Source of the DNA: Ectopseudomonas guguanensis
GTDB taxonomy: Bacteria > Pseudomonadota > Gammaproteobacteria > Pseudomonadales > Pseudomonadaceae
Direction: 5' to 3'
Length of the DNA: 64,000 bases
NCBI RefSeq assembly: GCF_900104265.1
Contig: NZ_FNJJ01000014.1
Location: 110,521-174,520, forward strand
Shown piece by piece: positions 20,262 through 28,394 of the stretch (the first letter of the stretch is position 1; every line of letters starts with the position of its first letter). The translations under genes were made by a program, and so were the position numbers. A model generated the notes under the pieces. The model had not been told where the DNA came from, searched no databases, and saw nothing but the letters and a program-made list of their open reading frames with translations.

Positions 20262-20315
20262 GTATGGGGCGCCGTGCGCACCGAAAAACTGCCGGTGCGC
20301 ACGGCGCACCCTACG
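20262..20315. repeat. GGCGCCGTGCGCACC palindrome
   Basis: GGGCGCCGTGCGCACC and GGTGCGCACGGCGCACCCTAC face each other across a short A-rich loop. The same family occurs twice near ttgR at 33511-33678. Confidence 0.8.
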
Positions 20316-20350
20316 AGTTAAAGCGTCTCCCGCAAGAACAACGCCAACCT

Positions 20351-20372
20351 GTGGGAGGGGCTTCAGCCGCGA
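20351..20372. repeat. Single REP unit
   Basis: GTGGGAGGGGCTTCAGCCGCG matches the main REP family. No facing partner is intact here. A diverged partner may remain at 20318-20336 (AAGCGTCTCCCGCA). Confidence 0.75.
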
Positions 20373-20505
20373 CCGCCGTTTCGTCGGTGCCGGGACAGGA
20401 ACGACGCACCACAACACGACATATAAGGCTGCTGCGCACCAATACCGCTCCCACTACCAGCCAGGCGCACAGGCAGAGCGCCGCCAGCCCCGCTATCTGT
20501 CTTGT

Positions 20506-20521
20506 TGGTCAGCTTTTTGCA
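20506..20521 (+). promoter_or_regulatory. Candidate sigma-54 (-24/-12) promoter for the BMP binding-protein gene
   Basis: TGGTCAGCTTTTTGCA has GG and GC separated by exactly ten bases, the invariant sigma-54 spacing, and matches TTGCA at the -12 box. The -24 box is only partial (TGGTCA versus TGGCAC). It lies 59 bases before the ATG. Nitrogen-scavenging genes are often sigma-54 dependent, which supports the call, but the evidence is consensus only. Confidence 0.45.
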
Positions 20522-20579
20522 GTCATGGGCTCAGCCAACCAACGGCCATCCCAATACCAAGACTGGAGCTGTACCCACC

Positions 20580-21662
20580 ATGCACAAGAAGAGCAAGAAA
20601 CCGCTGCTGCGCACCCTCGTCGCCGCCCTGGGCCTTGGCGCCATGCTCAGCGCCTCGGCAGCCGATCCGCTGAAGGTCGGCTTTGTCTATATCGGCCCCA
20701 TCGGCGACCACGGCTGGACTTACCAGCATGAGCAGGGCCGGCAGATGCTGATCAAGGAAATGGGCGACAAGGTCACCACCAGCTTCGTCGAGAACGTGCC
20801 GGAAGGCGCCGACGCCGAGCGGGTGATCCGCAACATGGCCAAGGGCGGTTTCGACCTGATCTTCACCACCTCCTTCGGCTACATGAATCCGACGATCAAG
20901 GTGGCCAAGCAATTCCCCAAGGTCACCTTCGAGCACGCCACCGGCTACAAGCAGGACAAGAACGTCGGCACCTACCTGTCGCGCTCCTATGAAGGCCGCT
21001 ATGTCGGCGGCTTCCTCGCGGCGAAGATGACCAAGACCAAGAAGGTCGGCTACATCGCGTCCTTCCCGATCCCCGAGGTGATCCGCGACATCAATGCCAT
21101 CCAGCTGGCGCTGGACAAGTACAACCCGGGCACCGAGATCAAGGTGGTGTGGGTCAACACCTGGTTCGATCCGGGCAAGGAATCCGACGCCGCCAACGCG
21201 CTGATCGACCAGGGCGTGGACGTGATGTTCCAGCACACCGACAGTCCGGCGCCGATCCAGACCGCCGAGCGCCGCGGCATCTACGCCGTCGGCTACGCCT
21301 CGGACATGGCCCACTTCGGGCCGAAGGCCGTGCTCACCTCCATCGTCAACGACTGGGGCCCGCACTACATCAAGTCCACCCAGGCGGTGCTCGACGGCAC
21401 CTGGCAGCCGCAGGACTTCTGGGGCGGCCTGGCCGAAGACACAATCGAACTGCCGATCAGCGACCTGGTGCCGGCCGACGTGAAGAGCGAGGCCGAGCAG
21501 ATCATCGCCGACATTCGTAGCGGCAAGTTCCACCCCTTCACCGGCCCGATCAAGGACCAGAGCGGCGTCGAGAAGATCCCGGCTGGCGTCGCAGCGACCA
21601 ACGCCGAGCTGGCCGCGATGAACTACTACGTGGAAAACGTGAAGGCCGAGCTGCCGAAGTAA
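20580..21662 (+). CDS. BMP-family ABC transporter substrate-binding protein (purine/nucleoside type)
   Basis: A 360-residue periplasmic binding protein of the Med/BMP (PnrA-like) family. It has a signal peptide (MHKKSKKPLLRTLVAALGLG through SASA) without a lipobox. The mature start is ADPLKVGFVYIGPIGDHGWT, the strongly conserved BMP motif. Later features are FTTSFGYM near residue 100 and DVMFQHTDSPAPIQ near 217-230. It delivers purine nucleosides or bases to the ABC transporter encoded at 14441-18104. An upstream in-frame start at 20502 is rejected because the signal peptide begins at 20580. Separation from the permeases by the RAYT and deaminase genes suggests its own promoter. Confidence 0.9.
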   Translation: MHKKSKKPLLRTLVAALGLGAMLSASAADPLKVGFVYIGPIGDHGWTYQHEQGRQMLIKEMGDKVTTSFVENVPEGADAERVIRNMAKGGFDLIFTTSFGYMNPTIKVAKQFPKVTFEHATGYKQDKNVGTYLSRSYEGRYVGGFLAAKMTKTKKVGYIASFPIPEVIRDINAIQLALDKYNPGTEIKVVWVNTWFDPGKESDAANALIDQGVDVMFQHTDSPAPIQTAERRGIYAVGYASDMAHFGPKAVLTSIVNDWGPHYIKSTQAVLDGTWQPQDFWGGLAEDTIELPISDLVPADVKSEAEQIIADIRSGKFHPFTGPIKDQSGVEKIPAGVAATNAELAAMNYYVENVKAELPK

Positions 21663-21672
21663 CAACGCAAAG

Positions 21673-21740
21673 CATCGCGGCTGAAGCGCAATGCCGCCCA
21701 GCCGCTCCTGCGTCCGTAGGAGCGGCTTCAGCCGCGATAA
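21673..21740. repeat. REP inverted pair after the binding-protein gene
   Basis: ATCGCGGCTGAAGCG and the facing GTAGGAGCGGCTTCAGCCGCGAT enclose a short variant core. The pair sits about 10 bases after the binding-protein stop codon and could stabilise the abundant mRNA end. Confidence 0.85.
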
Positions 21741-21869
21741 TTTGGAAATCACCGATGCCGTCCCTGCTTATCTCAGCAGAACCGCATCACCGTGGCGCCG
21801 GCCTTTGGTGTCACGCATCGCTGCCCTGGGTACGAGAAGACTCGCAGCACCGCCCACCCGAGGCTGAAC

Positions 21870-22829
21870 ATGAACGCATTACCCATCATCGACATCGCCC
21901 CTCTCTACGCCGACGACGCTTCGGCCTGGCCTGCCGTGGCCGAGCAGATCGACCGCGCCTGCCGCGACTGGGGCTTCTTCTACATCGTCGGCCACCCGAT
22001 CAGTGCCGAGCGCATCGACGCCCTGCTCGGTGCGGCGAAACGCTTCTTCGCCCTGCCCGCCGAAGAGAAACTCAGGATCGATATCACCCGGACCACCCAC
22101 CACCGTGGCTACGGGGCGATTGCCACCGAGCAGTTGGACCCGAGCAAGCCGAGCGACCTCAAGGAAACCTTCGACATGGGTTTCCACATGCCCGCCGATC
22201 ACCCCGAGGTGCTGGCGGGCAAACCGCTGCGCGGGCCGAATCGCCACCCGGATCTGCCCGGATGGAACGAGCTGATGGAACAGCATTACGCCGACATGCA
22301 GGACCTGGCCAAGACCCTGCTGCGCGCCATGGCCATGGCGCTGGACATCGAGCACGCTTTCTTCGACGCGCGCTTTCATGAACCAATCAGTGTGCTGCGC
22401 ATGATCCACTATCCACCGCGCCATACCGCCACCAGCGCCGAGCAACAGGGCGCCGGCGCGCACACCGATTACGGCTGCGTCACCCTGCTCTACCAGGATG
22501 ACGCCGGCGGCCTGCAGGTGCGCGCGCGTAACGGCGAGTGGATCGACGCGCCACCGATTGCCGGCAGCTTCGTGGTCAACATCGGCGACATGATGGCGCG
22601 CTGGAGCAACGACCGTTACACCTCGACGCCGCATCGGGTGATCAGCCCGCTGGGGGTGGATCGCTACTCCATGCCGTTCTTCGCCGAACCGCACCCGGAC
22701 ACCCTGATCGACTGCCTGCCCAACTGTTCCAGCGCGGATAACCCGGCCAAGTACAGGCCGGTAACCAGCGCCGAGTACCTGCTGTCGCGCTTCGCCGACA
22801 CCTATGCCTATCGGCGCGAGGAGGCATAG
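21870..22829 (+). CDS. 2-oxoglutarate/Fe(II)-dependent oxygenase, isopenicillin-N-synthase family
   Basis: A 319-residue double-stranded beta-helix dioxygenase. The iron ligands are His198 and Asp200 in GAHTDYGCVTLL and His255 in STPHRV. The 2OG-binding R-x-S is Arg265 and Ser267 in DRYSMPFF. The N-terminal DIAPLYADD and DWGFFYIVGHP are typical of the family. Synteny with P. aeruginosa PA0147 and the purine genes on both sides suggests a step in purine breakdown, but no substrate is demonstrated that I can rely on. An upstream in-frame start at 21792 is rejected. The ATG at 21870 has GAGG and matches the family start. Confidence 0.88.
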   Translation: MNALPIIDIAPLYADDASAWPAVAEQIDRACRDWGFFYIVGHPISAERIDALLGAAKRFFALPAEEKLRIDITRTTHHRGYGAIATEQLDPSKPSDLKETFDMGFHMPADHPEVLAGKPLRGPNRHPDLPGWNELMEQHYADMQDLAKTLLRAMAMALDIEHAFFDARFHEPISVLRMIHYPPRHTATSAEQQGAGAHTDYGCVTLLYQDDAGGLQVRARNGEWIDAPPIAGSFVVNIGDMMARWSNDRYTSTPHRVISPLGVDRYSMPFFAEPHPDTLIDCLPNCSSADNPAKYRPVTSAEYLLSRFADTYAYRREEA

Positions 22830-22844
22830 AGCTGAATGCCGCCA

Positions 22845-22893
22845 ACTGTAGGAGCGACTTCAGTCGCGAAATTCGCGGATGAATCCGCGCCTA
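22845..22893. repeat. REP-like inverted pair
   Basis: TGTAGGAGCGACTTCAGTCGCGA and CGCGGATGAATCCGCGCCTAC form a mixed pair of two REP sub-families. It lies 16 bases after the oxygenase stop. Confidence 0.7.
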
Positions 22894-22905
22894 CCGTAAA
22901 GCATC

Positions 22906-22991
22906 GTAGGGTGGATGACGCTCTTTTCATCCACCGCTTCGGCACCGGCACATCCATATCGGTGGACATGAAAAGCGATGTCCACCCTACG
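22906..22991. repeat. GTAGGGTGGATGACG inverted repeat, second copy
   Basis: The element starts GTAGGGTGGATGACGCTCTT, identical to the 8356-8433 copy for at least 20 bases, and ends AAAGCGATGTCCACCCTACG. The loop differs between the two copies. Confidence 0.85.
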
Positions 22992-23073
22992 CAACGGGCC
23001 AGGCGGCGCAGCACGATCCTGTCCCACCCGTTAAACTTTGCCGTTACCCAAGCCTGATAACGAGAACCCCACC

Positions 23074-24021
23074 ATGCCCGAATGGCTCAACGCCCTGCCC
23101 AAGGCCGAACTGCACCTGCACCTGGAGGGCTCGCTGGAGCCCGAGCTGCTGTTCGCCCTGGCCGAACGCAACCAGATCGCCCTGCCCTGGGCCGATGTCG
23201 AGACCCTGCGCGCGGCCTACGCCTTCAACAACCTGCAGGAGTTCCTCGACCTGTATTACGCCGGCGCCAACGTGCTGCGCACCGAGCAGGATTTCTACGA
23301 CCTGACCTGGGCCTACCTGCAGCGTTGCAAGGCGCAGAACGTCATCCACGTCGAGCCCTTCTTCGACCCGCAGACCCATACCGACCGCGGTATTCCCTTC
23401 GAAGTGGTACTGCGCGGCATCCAGCAGGCGCTGCGCGACGGCGAGCAGCAGCTGGGCATCAGCCACGGCCTGATCCTCAGCTTCCTGCGTCATCTGCCCG
23501 AGGAAGAAGCCTTCAAGACGCTGGAGCAGGCCATGCCGTTTCGCGATGCCTTTATCGGCGTCGGCCTCGACAGTTCGGAGAAGGGCTTCCCGCCGCGGCT
23601 GTTCGAGCGGGTGTTCGCCAAGGCGCGTAGCGAAGGCCTGCACGCGGTGGCGCACGCCGGCGAGGAAGGCCCGCCCGAATACATCTGGGAAGCGCTGGAC
23701 CTGCTCAAGGTCAAGCGAATCGACCACGGCGTACGCGCCATCGAAGACGAGCGGCTGATGCAGCGCATCATCGACGAGCAGATTCCGCTGACCGTCTGCC
23801 CGTTGTCCAACATCAAGCTGTGCGTGTTCGAGCACATGGGCCAGCACAACATCCTCGAGATGCTCGAGCGCGGCGTGAAGGTGACGGTGAACTCGGACGA
23901 CCCGGCCTACTTCGGCGGCTACGTCGGCGAGAACTTCGCTGCCCTGCACGAACACCTGGGCATGACCGAAGCGCAGGCCAGACGCCTGGCGCAGAACAGC
24001 CTGGACGCACGCCTGGCCTGA
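23074..24021 (+). CDS. Adenine deaminase (adenosine-deaminase-like amidohydrolase)
   Basis: A 315-residue amidohydrolase. The metal ligands His14 and His16 are in AELHLHLEGSLEPE. The other catalytic stretches are VAHAGEEGPPEYIWEAL near residue 192 and VNSDDPAYFGG near 271. Automatic pipelines often call this family adenosine deaminase. The P. aeruginosa homologue PA0148 was shown to deaminate adenine to hypoxanthine, and this sequence is close to it throughout, so adenine deaminase is preferred. It acts in the cytoplasm in purine salvage. An in-frame start at 23038 is rejected because MPEWLNALPKAELHLHLEG is the family N-terminus. Confidence 0.9.
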   Translation: MPEWLNALPKAELHLHLEGSLEPELLFALAERNQIALPWADVETLRAAYAFNNLQEFLDLYYAGANVLRTEQDFYDLTWAYLQRCKAQNVIHVEPFFDPQTHTDRGIPFEVVLRGIQQALRDGEQQLGISHGLILSFLRHLPEEEAFKTLEQAMPFRDAFIGVGLDSSEKGFPPRLFERVFAKARSEGLHAVAHAGEEGPPEYIWEALDLLKVKRIDHGVRAIEDERLMQRIIDEQIPLTVCPLSNIKLCVFEHMGQHNILEMLERGVKVTVNSDDPAYFGGYVGENFAALHEHLGMTEAQARRLAQNSLDARLA

Positions 24022-24028
24022 GCAAGAG

Positions 24029-24078
24029 CATCGCCGCTGAAGCGCCTCCCACAGTGGGAGGGGCTTCAGCCGCGACTT
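24029..24078. repeat. REP inverted pair between convergent genes
   Basis: TCGCCGCTGAAGCGCCTCCCACA abuts GTGGGAGGGGCTTCAGCCGCGAC with almost no loop. It lies between the convergent adenine deaminase and cytochrome genes and could act as a bidirectional terminator or stabiliser. Confidence 0.85.
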
Positions 24079-24084
24079 GTAGTA

Positions 24085-24621
24085 TCAGTGTTCCGACAGC
24101 TTGCGCCGCTTGCCGGTGACCATCGACAGCGGCAGGTTCTCACGCAGCCGGTAGCTCTCGAACAGGGCGGCGGCGATATGCAGGCCCACCAGCGCCATCA
24201 GCGCGTTGGCACAGAACTCGTGGATCTCCAGCGGCAGATCCGCGCCCCAGAAATAATCGACCTCCTCCATCAGAAAGCCGGTTACGCCCAGGCCCAGCAT
24301 CAGCGCCATCATCAGGATCATCACCAGCGCGCCCAGCGGCGAGTGCCCGAGACGGTGATACGGCTGCCCGCCAATCAGCGCGCGCAGGTGCGCGCCGAGA
24401 CGTGCCGGGGTCGGCCAGAAATCGGCCCAGCGCGCCGCCGGCGTGCCGACGAAACCCCAGAGCAGACGAATCGCCAGCCAGGCCACGGCGTAGTAGCCGA
24501 ACCAGCGATGCCAGCTTTCGCCTTCTTCGGTAAAGAAGTAGTTGGCCAGAAAGGCGCCGGCCAGGGACCAGTGGAACAGGCGCACCACCGGGTCCCACAA
24601 GCGTACGGTTGCGGCGCCCAT
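24085..24621 (-). CDS. Cytochrome b561-like di-haem membrane protein
   Basis: A 178-residue integral membrane protein of the cytochrome b/b6, Ni-Fe-hydrogenase b-subunit-like class. Four transmembrane segments are visible (LFHWSLAGAFLANYFF, WFGYYAVAWLAIRLLWGF, ALVMILMMALMLGLGVTGFL and FCANALMALVGLHIAAALF). Haem-ligand histidines lie in FHWS, SWHRWFG, EIHEFC and GLHIAA. It probably transfers electrons between membrane quinol and a periplasmic acceptor. Its ATG overlaps the stop of the upstream PepSY gene by one base, so the two are coupled. The partner protein for electron transfer is not identified. Confidence 0.83.
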   Translation of the reverse strand: MGAATVRLWDPVVRLFHWSLAGAFLANYFFTEEGESWHRWFGYYAVAWLAIRLLWGFVGTPAARWADFWPTPARLGAHLRALIGGQPYHRLGHSPLGALVMILMMALMLGLGVTGFLMEEVDYFWGADLPLEIHEFCANALMALVGLHIAAALFESYRLRENLPLSMVTGKRRKLSEH

Positions 24622-24887
24622 CAGCGTTCCACGTTGCTCTTGACGGCATCACCGCTGACCGGATCGAAGTAGATCTCGACCTTCTTGCCGTCCTTGTCGA
24701 AGCCGTAGATTTCGTAGCAGTTGCCTTTGGTGACCTTGAACTTGCTGATCTGGTAGCCCTGGGCCTTGAGGCCGGACTGGAACTTGTCCTGATCCTGCCA
24801 CTGCGACATGTCGGCAGTGGTGCACTGCGTGGCGGCCAAGGTCAGCGGGCTGGCCAGAGCCAGGGACAGCAGAAGCAGTGTGCGCAT
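24621..24887 (-). CDS. Small PepSY-domain exported protein
   Basis: An 88-residue protein with a signal peptide (MRTLLLLSLALASPLTLAA) and one PepSY domain (about residues 30-88, ending VEIYFDPVSGDAVKSNVER). PepSY domains are found in exported proteins that modulate peptidases or sit next to redox membrane proteins. The start was set at 24887 rather than the in-frame 24932 because the signal peptide begins there. It overlaps the cytochrome b561-like gene by one base. The pairing of a periplasmic PepSY protein with a cytochrome b is common, but the function is not known. Confidence 0.82.
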   Translation of the reverse strand: MRTLLLLSLALASPLTLAATQCTTADMSQWQDQDKFQSGLKAQGYQISKFKVTKGNCYEIYGFDKDGKKVEIYFDPVSGDAVKSNVER

Positions 24888-25013
24888 GATCGAATCCTCG
24901 TCGGTGCAGGGAGAGTGGGTCTGCAGCCTCACTCTCGCCGCTCAACCTTAAGGCCGTATTAGCGCATGCAGATACGCCGCCCGGCTGCGTGCCGGGCATG
25001 CATACCGCGAACT

Positions 25014-25508
25014 TCAGTGCTGGTGCTTGCCCGCGTCGTGGCCGGCGGCATGCTCATGGCCGGCCGGGGCATCCTTCTGCACGGCAACCTGCACCTCGAT
25101 CTCGCCGGCTTTCTCGAAGGTCAGGGTCAGCGGGAAACGCTCGCCGTCGCTGGCCTGCTGCTTCAGGTCGAACAGCATGACGTGATAGCCCATGGGCTCG
25201 AACTTCACCTCGCCACCGGCGGGGATGGCGACGTCCTGCACCTGCTGCATCTTCATCACGCCATCTGCGTGCACGTGCTCGTGCAGCTCGGCCTTGCCCG
25301 CCACCGGCGTGCTGGCGCCAAGCAGGCGATCGGCTTCGCCGCCCTTGTTGTGAATGACGAAATAAGCCGCGGCCGTCGGCGCCACAGGCGGCATCTCGCG
25401 CGACCAGGGGTGGTCGATATGCAACTGGCCGACTTCATACTCGTGGGCCTGGGCCAGCATCGCAGGCAGGATCAAAGCGAGGCCTAGCAGGGTTTTGCGC
25501 AGGTTCAT
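25014..25508 (-). CDS. PCu(A)C-family periplasmic copper chaperone
   Basis: A 164-residue periplasmic protein with a signal peptide (MNLRKTLLGLALILPAMLAQ, then AHEYEVG). The Cu(I) motif H-x10-M-x21-H-x-M is complete: His76, Met87, His109, Met111. The C-terminus is an unusual histidine-rich tail (GHEHAAGHDAGKHQH) that could bind further Cu(II). Family members shuttle copper to cytochrome oxidase Cu-A sites or other targets. It follows the two PepSY membrane genes in the same direction, separated by 32 bases from the nearer. The start at 25508 was chosen from the signal peptide; an in-frame codon at 25544 is rejected. Confidence 0.9.
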   Translation of the reverse strand: MNLRKTLLGLALILPAMLAQAHEYEVGQLHIDHPWSREMPPVAPTAAAYFVIHNKGGEADRLLGASTPVAGKAELHEHVHADGVMKMQQVQDVAIPAGGEVKFEPMGYHVMLFDLKQQASDGERFPLTLTFEKAGEIEVQVAVQKDAPAGHEHAAGHDAGKHQH

Positions 25509-25540
25509 GCGGGTTGTCTCCGGGTTGAGGTCTAGGAAAA

Positions 25541-26914
25541 TCATGGCACGTCTCGGTTGGCCAGGGGGGCTCTGAGCAGCAGGCCCAGGCAGCGGTCGAG
25601 CGCCCAGATCAGCAACAGCGAGGCGCCCACCAGAGGGAACAGCACGCCGAGCACGATCATCACGCCGATGGCGCTCTTCCAGCGCGGCAGGTCATGGCGC
25701 AGCGGCGGTACGCCAAGGCGGCCGGCCGGGCGGCGTTTCCACCAGATCACCAGGCCACTGACGGCGCTGAGGATGATCAGCAGGCAGACCAGTGCCATCA
25801 GGATCTGGTTGGCCAGGCCGAACATCTTGCCTTCGTGCAGCTTCACGCCACTCTCTACGGCCCGCGCCACCAGGCCGTAATCCGCCCAGCGCACATCGGC
25901 CAGCACCGCGCCGCTGTACTGGTCCAGGTGCAGGGTGGCGTCGTTGCGCGGGTCATCGGCGAACAGTGCGACGCTGTACACGCCAGTGGCGCCCTGCGGG
26001 AAGCTGATGCTGTAGCCGCGCTGCACGCCGCGTGCGTCGGCGGTGTCGACCACCTGCTGCAGGCTGATGCGCGGCGCAGCCGGGCCCTGGTCGTGGCCGG
26101 CATGGCCGCGATGCGCCGCATGTGGGTCGGAGGCCGGCAGCGGCGTCACCTCCGCCGCCCAGGACACGGTCTGCTCGCGGCTGCTGTTGAGGCTACCGGC
26201 GAGTTGCCCGGACTTCGGTACCTCATCCCACATCGCCGCGGGAAACTGGTTCCAGGCGCCGGCGAATTGCGCCCCCCAAAAGCCGGTCCAGGTCATGCCG
26301 GTGAGCAGCATGAACAACAGCAGCAGCGAGCCCCAGAACCCGGTCACCGCATGCAGGTCGCGCCACAGCAGGCGCCCTCGTGCATGCAGGCGCGGCCAGA
26401 GCACGCCGGCCGGGTTGTTGCCGCGTGGCCACCACAGGTACAGACCGGAAACCACCAGCACGATGCCCCAGCCCGCGGCCAGTTCGATCAGCCGGTCACC
26501 GAGGGTGCCGATCATCAGATCGCCGTGCAGGGTGCGCGCCACGGCCTGCAGGTTCCATTGCCCGTCCTGCTCGCCGAGCAGCGTGCCGCGATAGGGATCG
26601 ACGAACAGGTTGAGCGGGCGCCCGTCGCGCTCGATGACGAAATGCGCGCTGCGACCTTCGCCAACCGGAGGCAGGTACTTGCTCAGCGTGGCATCGGGAT
26701 ACAGCCGTTCGACCAGTGCCAGCTGCTGGTCGGCGCTGACGCGCTGCTCGGTCGCCGGCGCCAGCATCAGGTGCGGGTACAGCCAGGTATCGAGCTGCGG
26801 TTTGAACAGGTAGATGATCCCGGTGACCGACAGCAGGATCATGAACGGGATGACGAACAGCCCGGCGTAGAAATGCCAGCGCCAGGCCAGGTTGTAGAAC
26901 GAGACATTGTTCAT
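25541..26914 (-). CDS. PepSY-associated transmembrane protein (PiuB-like), copy 1
   Basis: A 457-residue membrane protein of the PepSY-TM/PiuB-like class. The N-terminal transmembrane segment follows FYNLAWRWHFYAGLFVIPFM. A large periplasmic part holds PepSY-like sequence, and further membrane segments follow (LVVSGLYLWWP, LLLLFMLLTGMTWTGFWGA, LVCLLIILSAVSGLVIWW). The C-terminal hydrophobic end is FPLVGASLLLIWALD. Relatives reduce ferric or cupric complexes or assist TonB-dependent uptake. The ATG at 26914 is preferred over 26920 because GGAG is correctly spaced from it. The gene is in an operon with a second PepSY membrane gene and the TonB receptor. Confidence 0.85.
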   Translation of the reverse strand: MNNVSFYNLAWRWHFYAGLFVIPFMILLSVTGIIYLFKPQLDTWLYPHLMLAPATEQRVSADQQLALVERLYPDATLSKYLPPVGEGRSAHFVIERDGRPLNLFVDPYRGTLLGEQDGQWNLQAVARTLHGDLMIGTLGDRLIELAAGWGIVLVVSGLYLWWPRGNNPAGVLWPRLHARGRLLWRDLHAVTGFWGSLLLLFMLLTGMTWTGFWGAQFAGAWNQFPAAMWDEVPKSGQLAGSLNSSREQTVSWAAEVTPLPASDPHAAHRGHAGHDQGPAAPRISLQQVVDTADARGVQRGYSISFPQGATGVYSVALFADDPRNDATLHLDQYSGAVLADVRWADYGLVARAVESGVKLHEGKMFGLANQILMALVCLLIILSAVSGLVIWWKRRPAGRLGVPPLRHDLPRWKSAIGVMIVLGVLFPLVGASLLLIWALDRCLGLLLRAPLANRDVP

Positions 26915-26963
26915 TGCCATCTCCAGGCAGAGGGGTGGACGCAGCGCGTCGGCAGCCAAGGCA

Positions 26964-28394
26964 TCAGCGCGCACTCCGGCGCAGCAGGCTCAGGCCGACC
27001 AGCGCCAGCAGTACATGCGACAACGCCACCAGGCCCAGCATCAGATGTTTGTAGCCATTGCCCAGACCGGCGAGAAACTCCCACTTGTGCAGGTAGGCGA
27101 ACGCCCAGCCCTCGCGGCGGTCGACGTCCTGCACGCGGCTGGCCAGCGCGCCGTCCAGCGGATCGATGTACAGGGCGGTGTTTTTCGCATCGGCGTAAGT
27201 GGCCTTGAACACCGGCAGGCGCTTGAAGACGAAGCCGTACTCGTGATCGAACTGCGCCTGCAGCTCAAGGCTCTGCATCTCGCCCAGGCCGAGCGCGGCG
27301 GCGTAATGCTCGAGACGCTGGCGAGCATGGCGGCGCGCGCTGTCGCTATCCAGCTCCCGGCCAGCGGCATCCAGGTAGTGCAGGGTCGGCATCATGCCGA
27401 ACTGCTGGCCCTGGGCGCGCCAGACCGGCTTGCCGTCCAGCTCCAGCAGGCTCAGGCCGAACAGCTGCTCGCCACGCAGCAGCCAATCGGCGCTGGGCGC
27501 CTGATCCAGCAGCGCCACCTCGAAACTCGCCGCGTAGGCGGCAGGCCAGGGTTCTGCCGTCTGCTTGTGCAGCAGGTGCCAGGCGCCGCTGCTGGCGAAG
27601 CTCAGGGTCGCCGCAGCCAGGCCCAGCCCCCACCAGCCATGCAGGCGGCGACTGAAACTGCGGGCGCGGCGCCGCGCCACGAACAGCGCGATGCCGAACA
27701 GCGTCGCGCTCAGGATCGAGGCCAGCAGCAGGGCCATCAGCAACGGCCGCAGCGGCCCGGCCGCATCCAGCCAGCGAAAGCTGTGCAGGGTCTGGAAGAA
27801 GGCGCTGAACCAGGCCTTGCGCTGATCCACCAGGGTGCCGAGGCGGTCATGGAACAGATCGACGTACAGCCTCAGGCCGTCCTCGCGCCGGGTGTCGACC
27901 CGCGCCACCGGCAGCAGGCGGTTGATGAAGGCATATTCGCTGCTGAAGTGCCCGAGGCTGCCGCCGTAGGTCAGGCTTTCCTCGCTGCCGAGGTAATGCC
28001 GGGCCAGGCTTTCGGCATGCGCCGCGGTCAGGTCCACGGCCTCGCCACTGCGCGCATGCCAGTAGCGTGGCTGCAGTTCGCCGGGCAGACGCGCCTGATA
28101 GTAGGGCTCGCCGGCCAGCACCAGCAGGCGCAGCGCCTGCACCCGCTCGATGGCCGCAGCGGAGAGCACCTGCGCGGGGCTGCGCAGGTCGTCCAGCGGC
28201 ACCACCTGCTGCGGCGCGGCCATGGTCTGCGCCCGGGGCTGCAGGTAGCCCATCAGCGGATGCAGCATGCCGCTGGCGGCCCAGCAGAACACCCCGAGGC
28301 AAGCCAGCACTGCCAGGCGCCGGTGCCAGGGCATCAGCCGCAACAGGCGCTGACGCCAGGTCGCGCGCGGCAGCGTCTGCAGGGCCGCCGTCAC
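26964..28394 (-). CDS. PepSY-associated transmembrane protein, copy 2
   Basis: A 476-residue membrane protein. The first membrane segment is LAVLACLGVFCWAASGMLHP (about residues 29-48), followed by a long periplasmic part with PepSY-like stretches and then three more membrane segments (PLLMALLLASILSATLFGIALFVA, WWGLGLAAATLSFASSGAWHL, LMLGLVALSHVLLALVGLSLL). The start is a GTG at 28394 that overlaps the TonB receptor stop codon (GTGA). Longer in-frame codons upstream lie inside the receptor gene and are rejected. Function is presumed in metal reduction or uptake together with copy 1 and the receptor. Confidence 0.78.
   Translation of the reverse strand: MTAALQTLPRATWRQRLLRLMPWHRRLAVLACLGVFCWAASGMLHPLMGYLQPRAQTMAAPQQVVPLDDLRSPAQVLSAAAIERVQALRLLVLAGEPYYQARLPGELQPRYWHARSGEAVDLTAAHAESLARHYLGSEESLTYGGSLGHFSSEYAFINRLLPVARVDTRREDGLRLYVDLFHDRLGTLVDQRKAWFSAFFQTLHSFRWLDAAGPLRPLLMALLLASILSATLFGIALFVARRRARSFSRRLHGWWGLGLAAATLSFASSGAWHLLHKQTAEPWPAAYAASFEVALLDQAPSADWLLRGEQLFGLSLLELDGKPVWRAQGQQFGMMPTLHYLDAAGRELDSDSARRHARQRLEHYAAALGLGEMQSLELQAQFDHEYGFVFKRLPVFKATYADAKNTALYIDPLDGALASRVQDVDRREGWAFAYLHKWEFLAGLGNGYKHLMLGLVALSHVLLALVGLSLLRRSAR

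Larger units (their letters stand above)
20253..20579. other. 327-base gap: two repeat units and a candidate sigma-54 promoter
   Basis: This region holds a GTAGGGTGCGC-type palindrome (20262-20315), one REP unit (20351-20372) and a candidate -24/-12 promoter (20506-20521). I see no gene. Confidence 0.65.
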
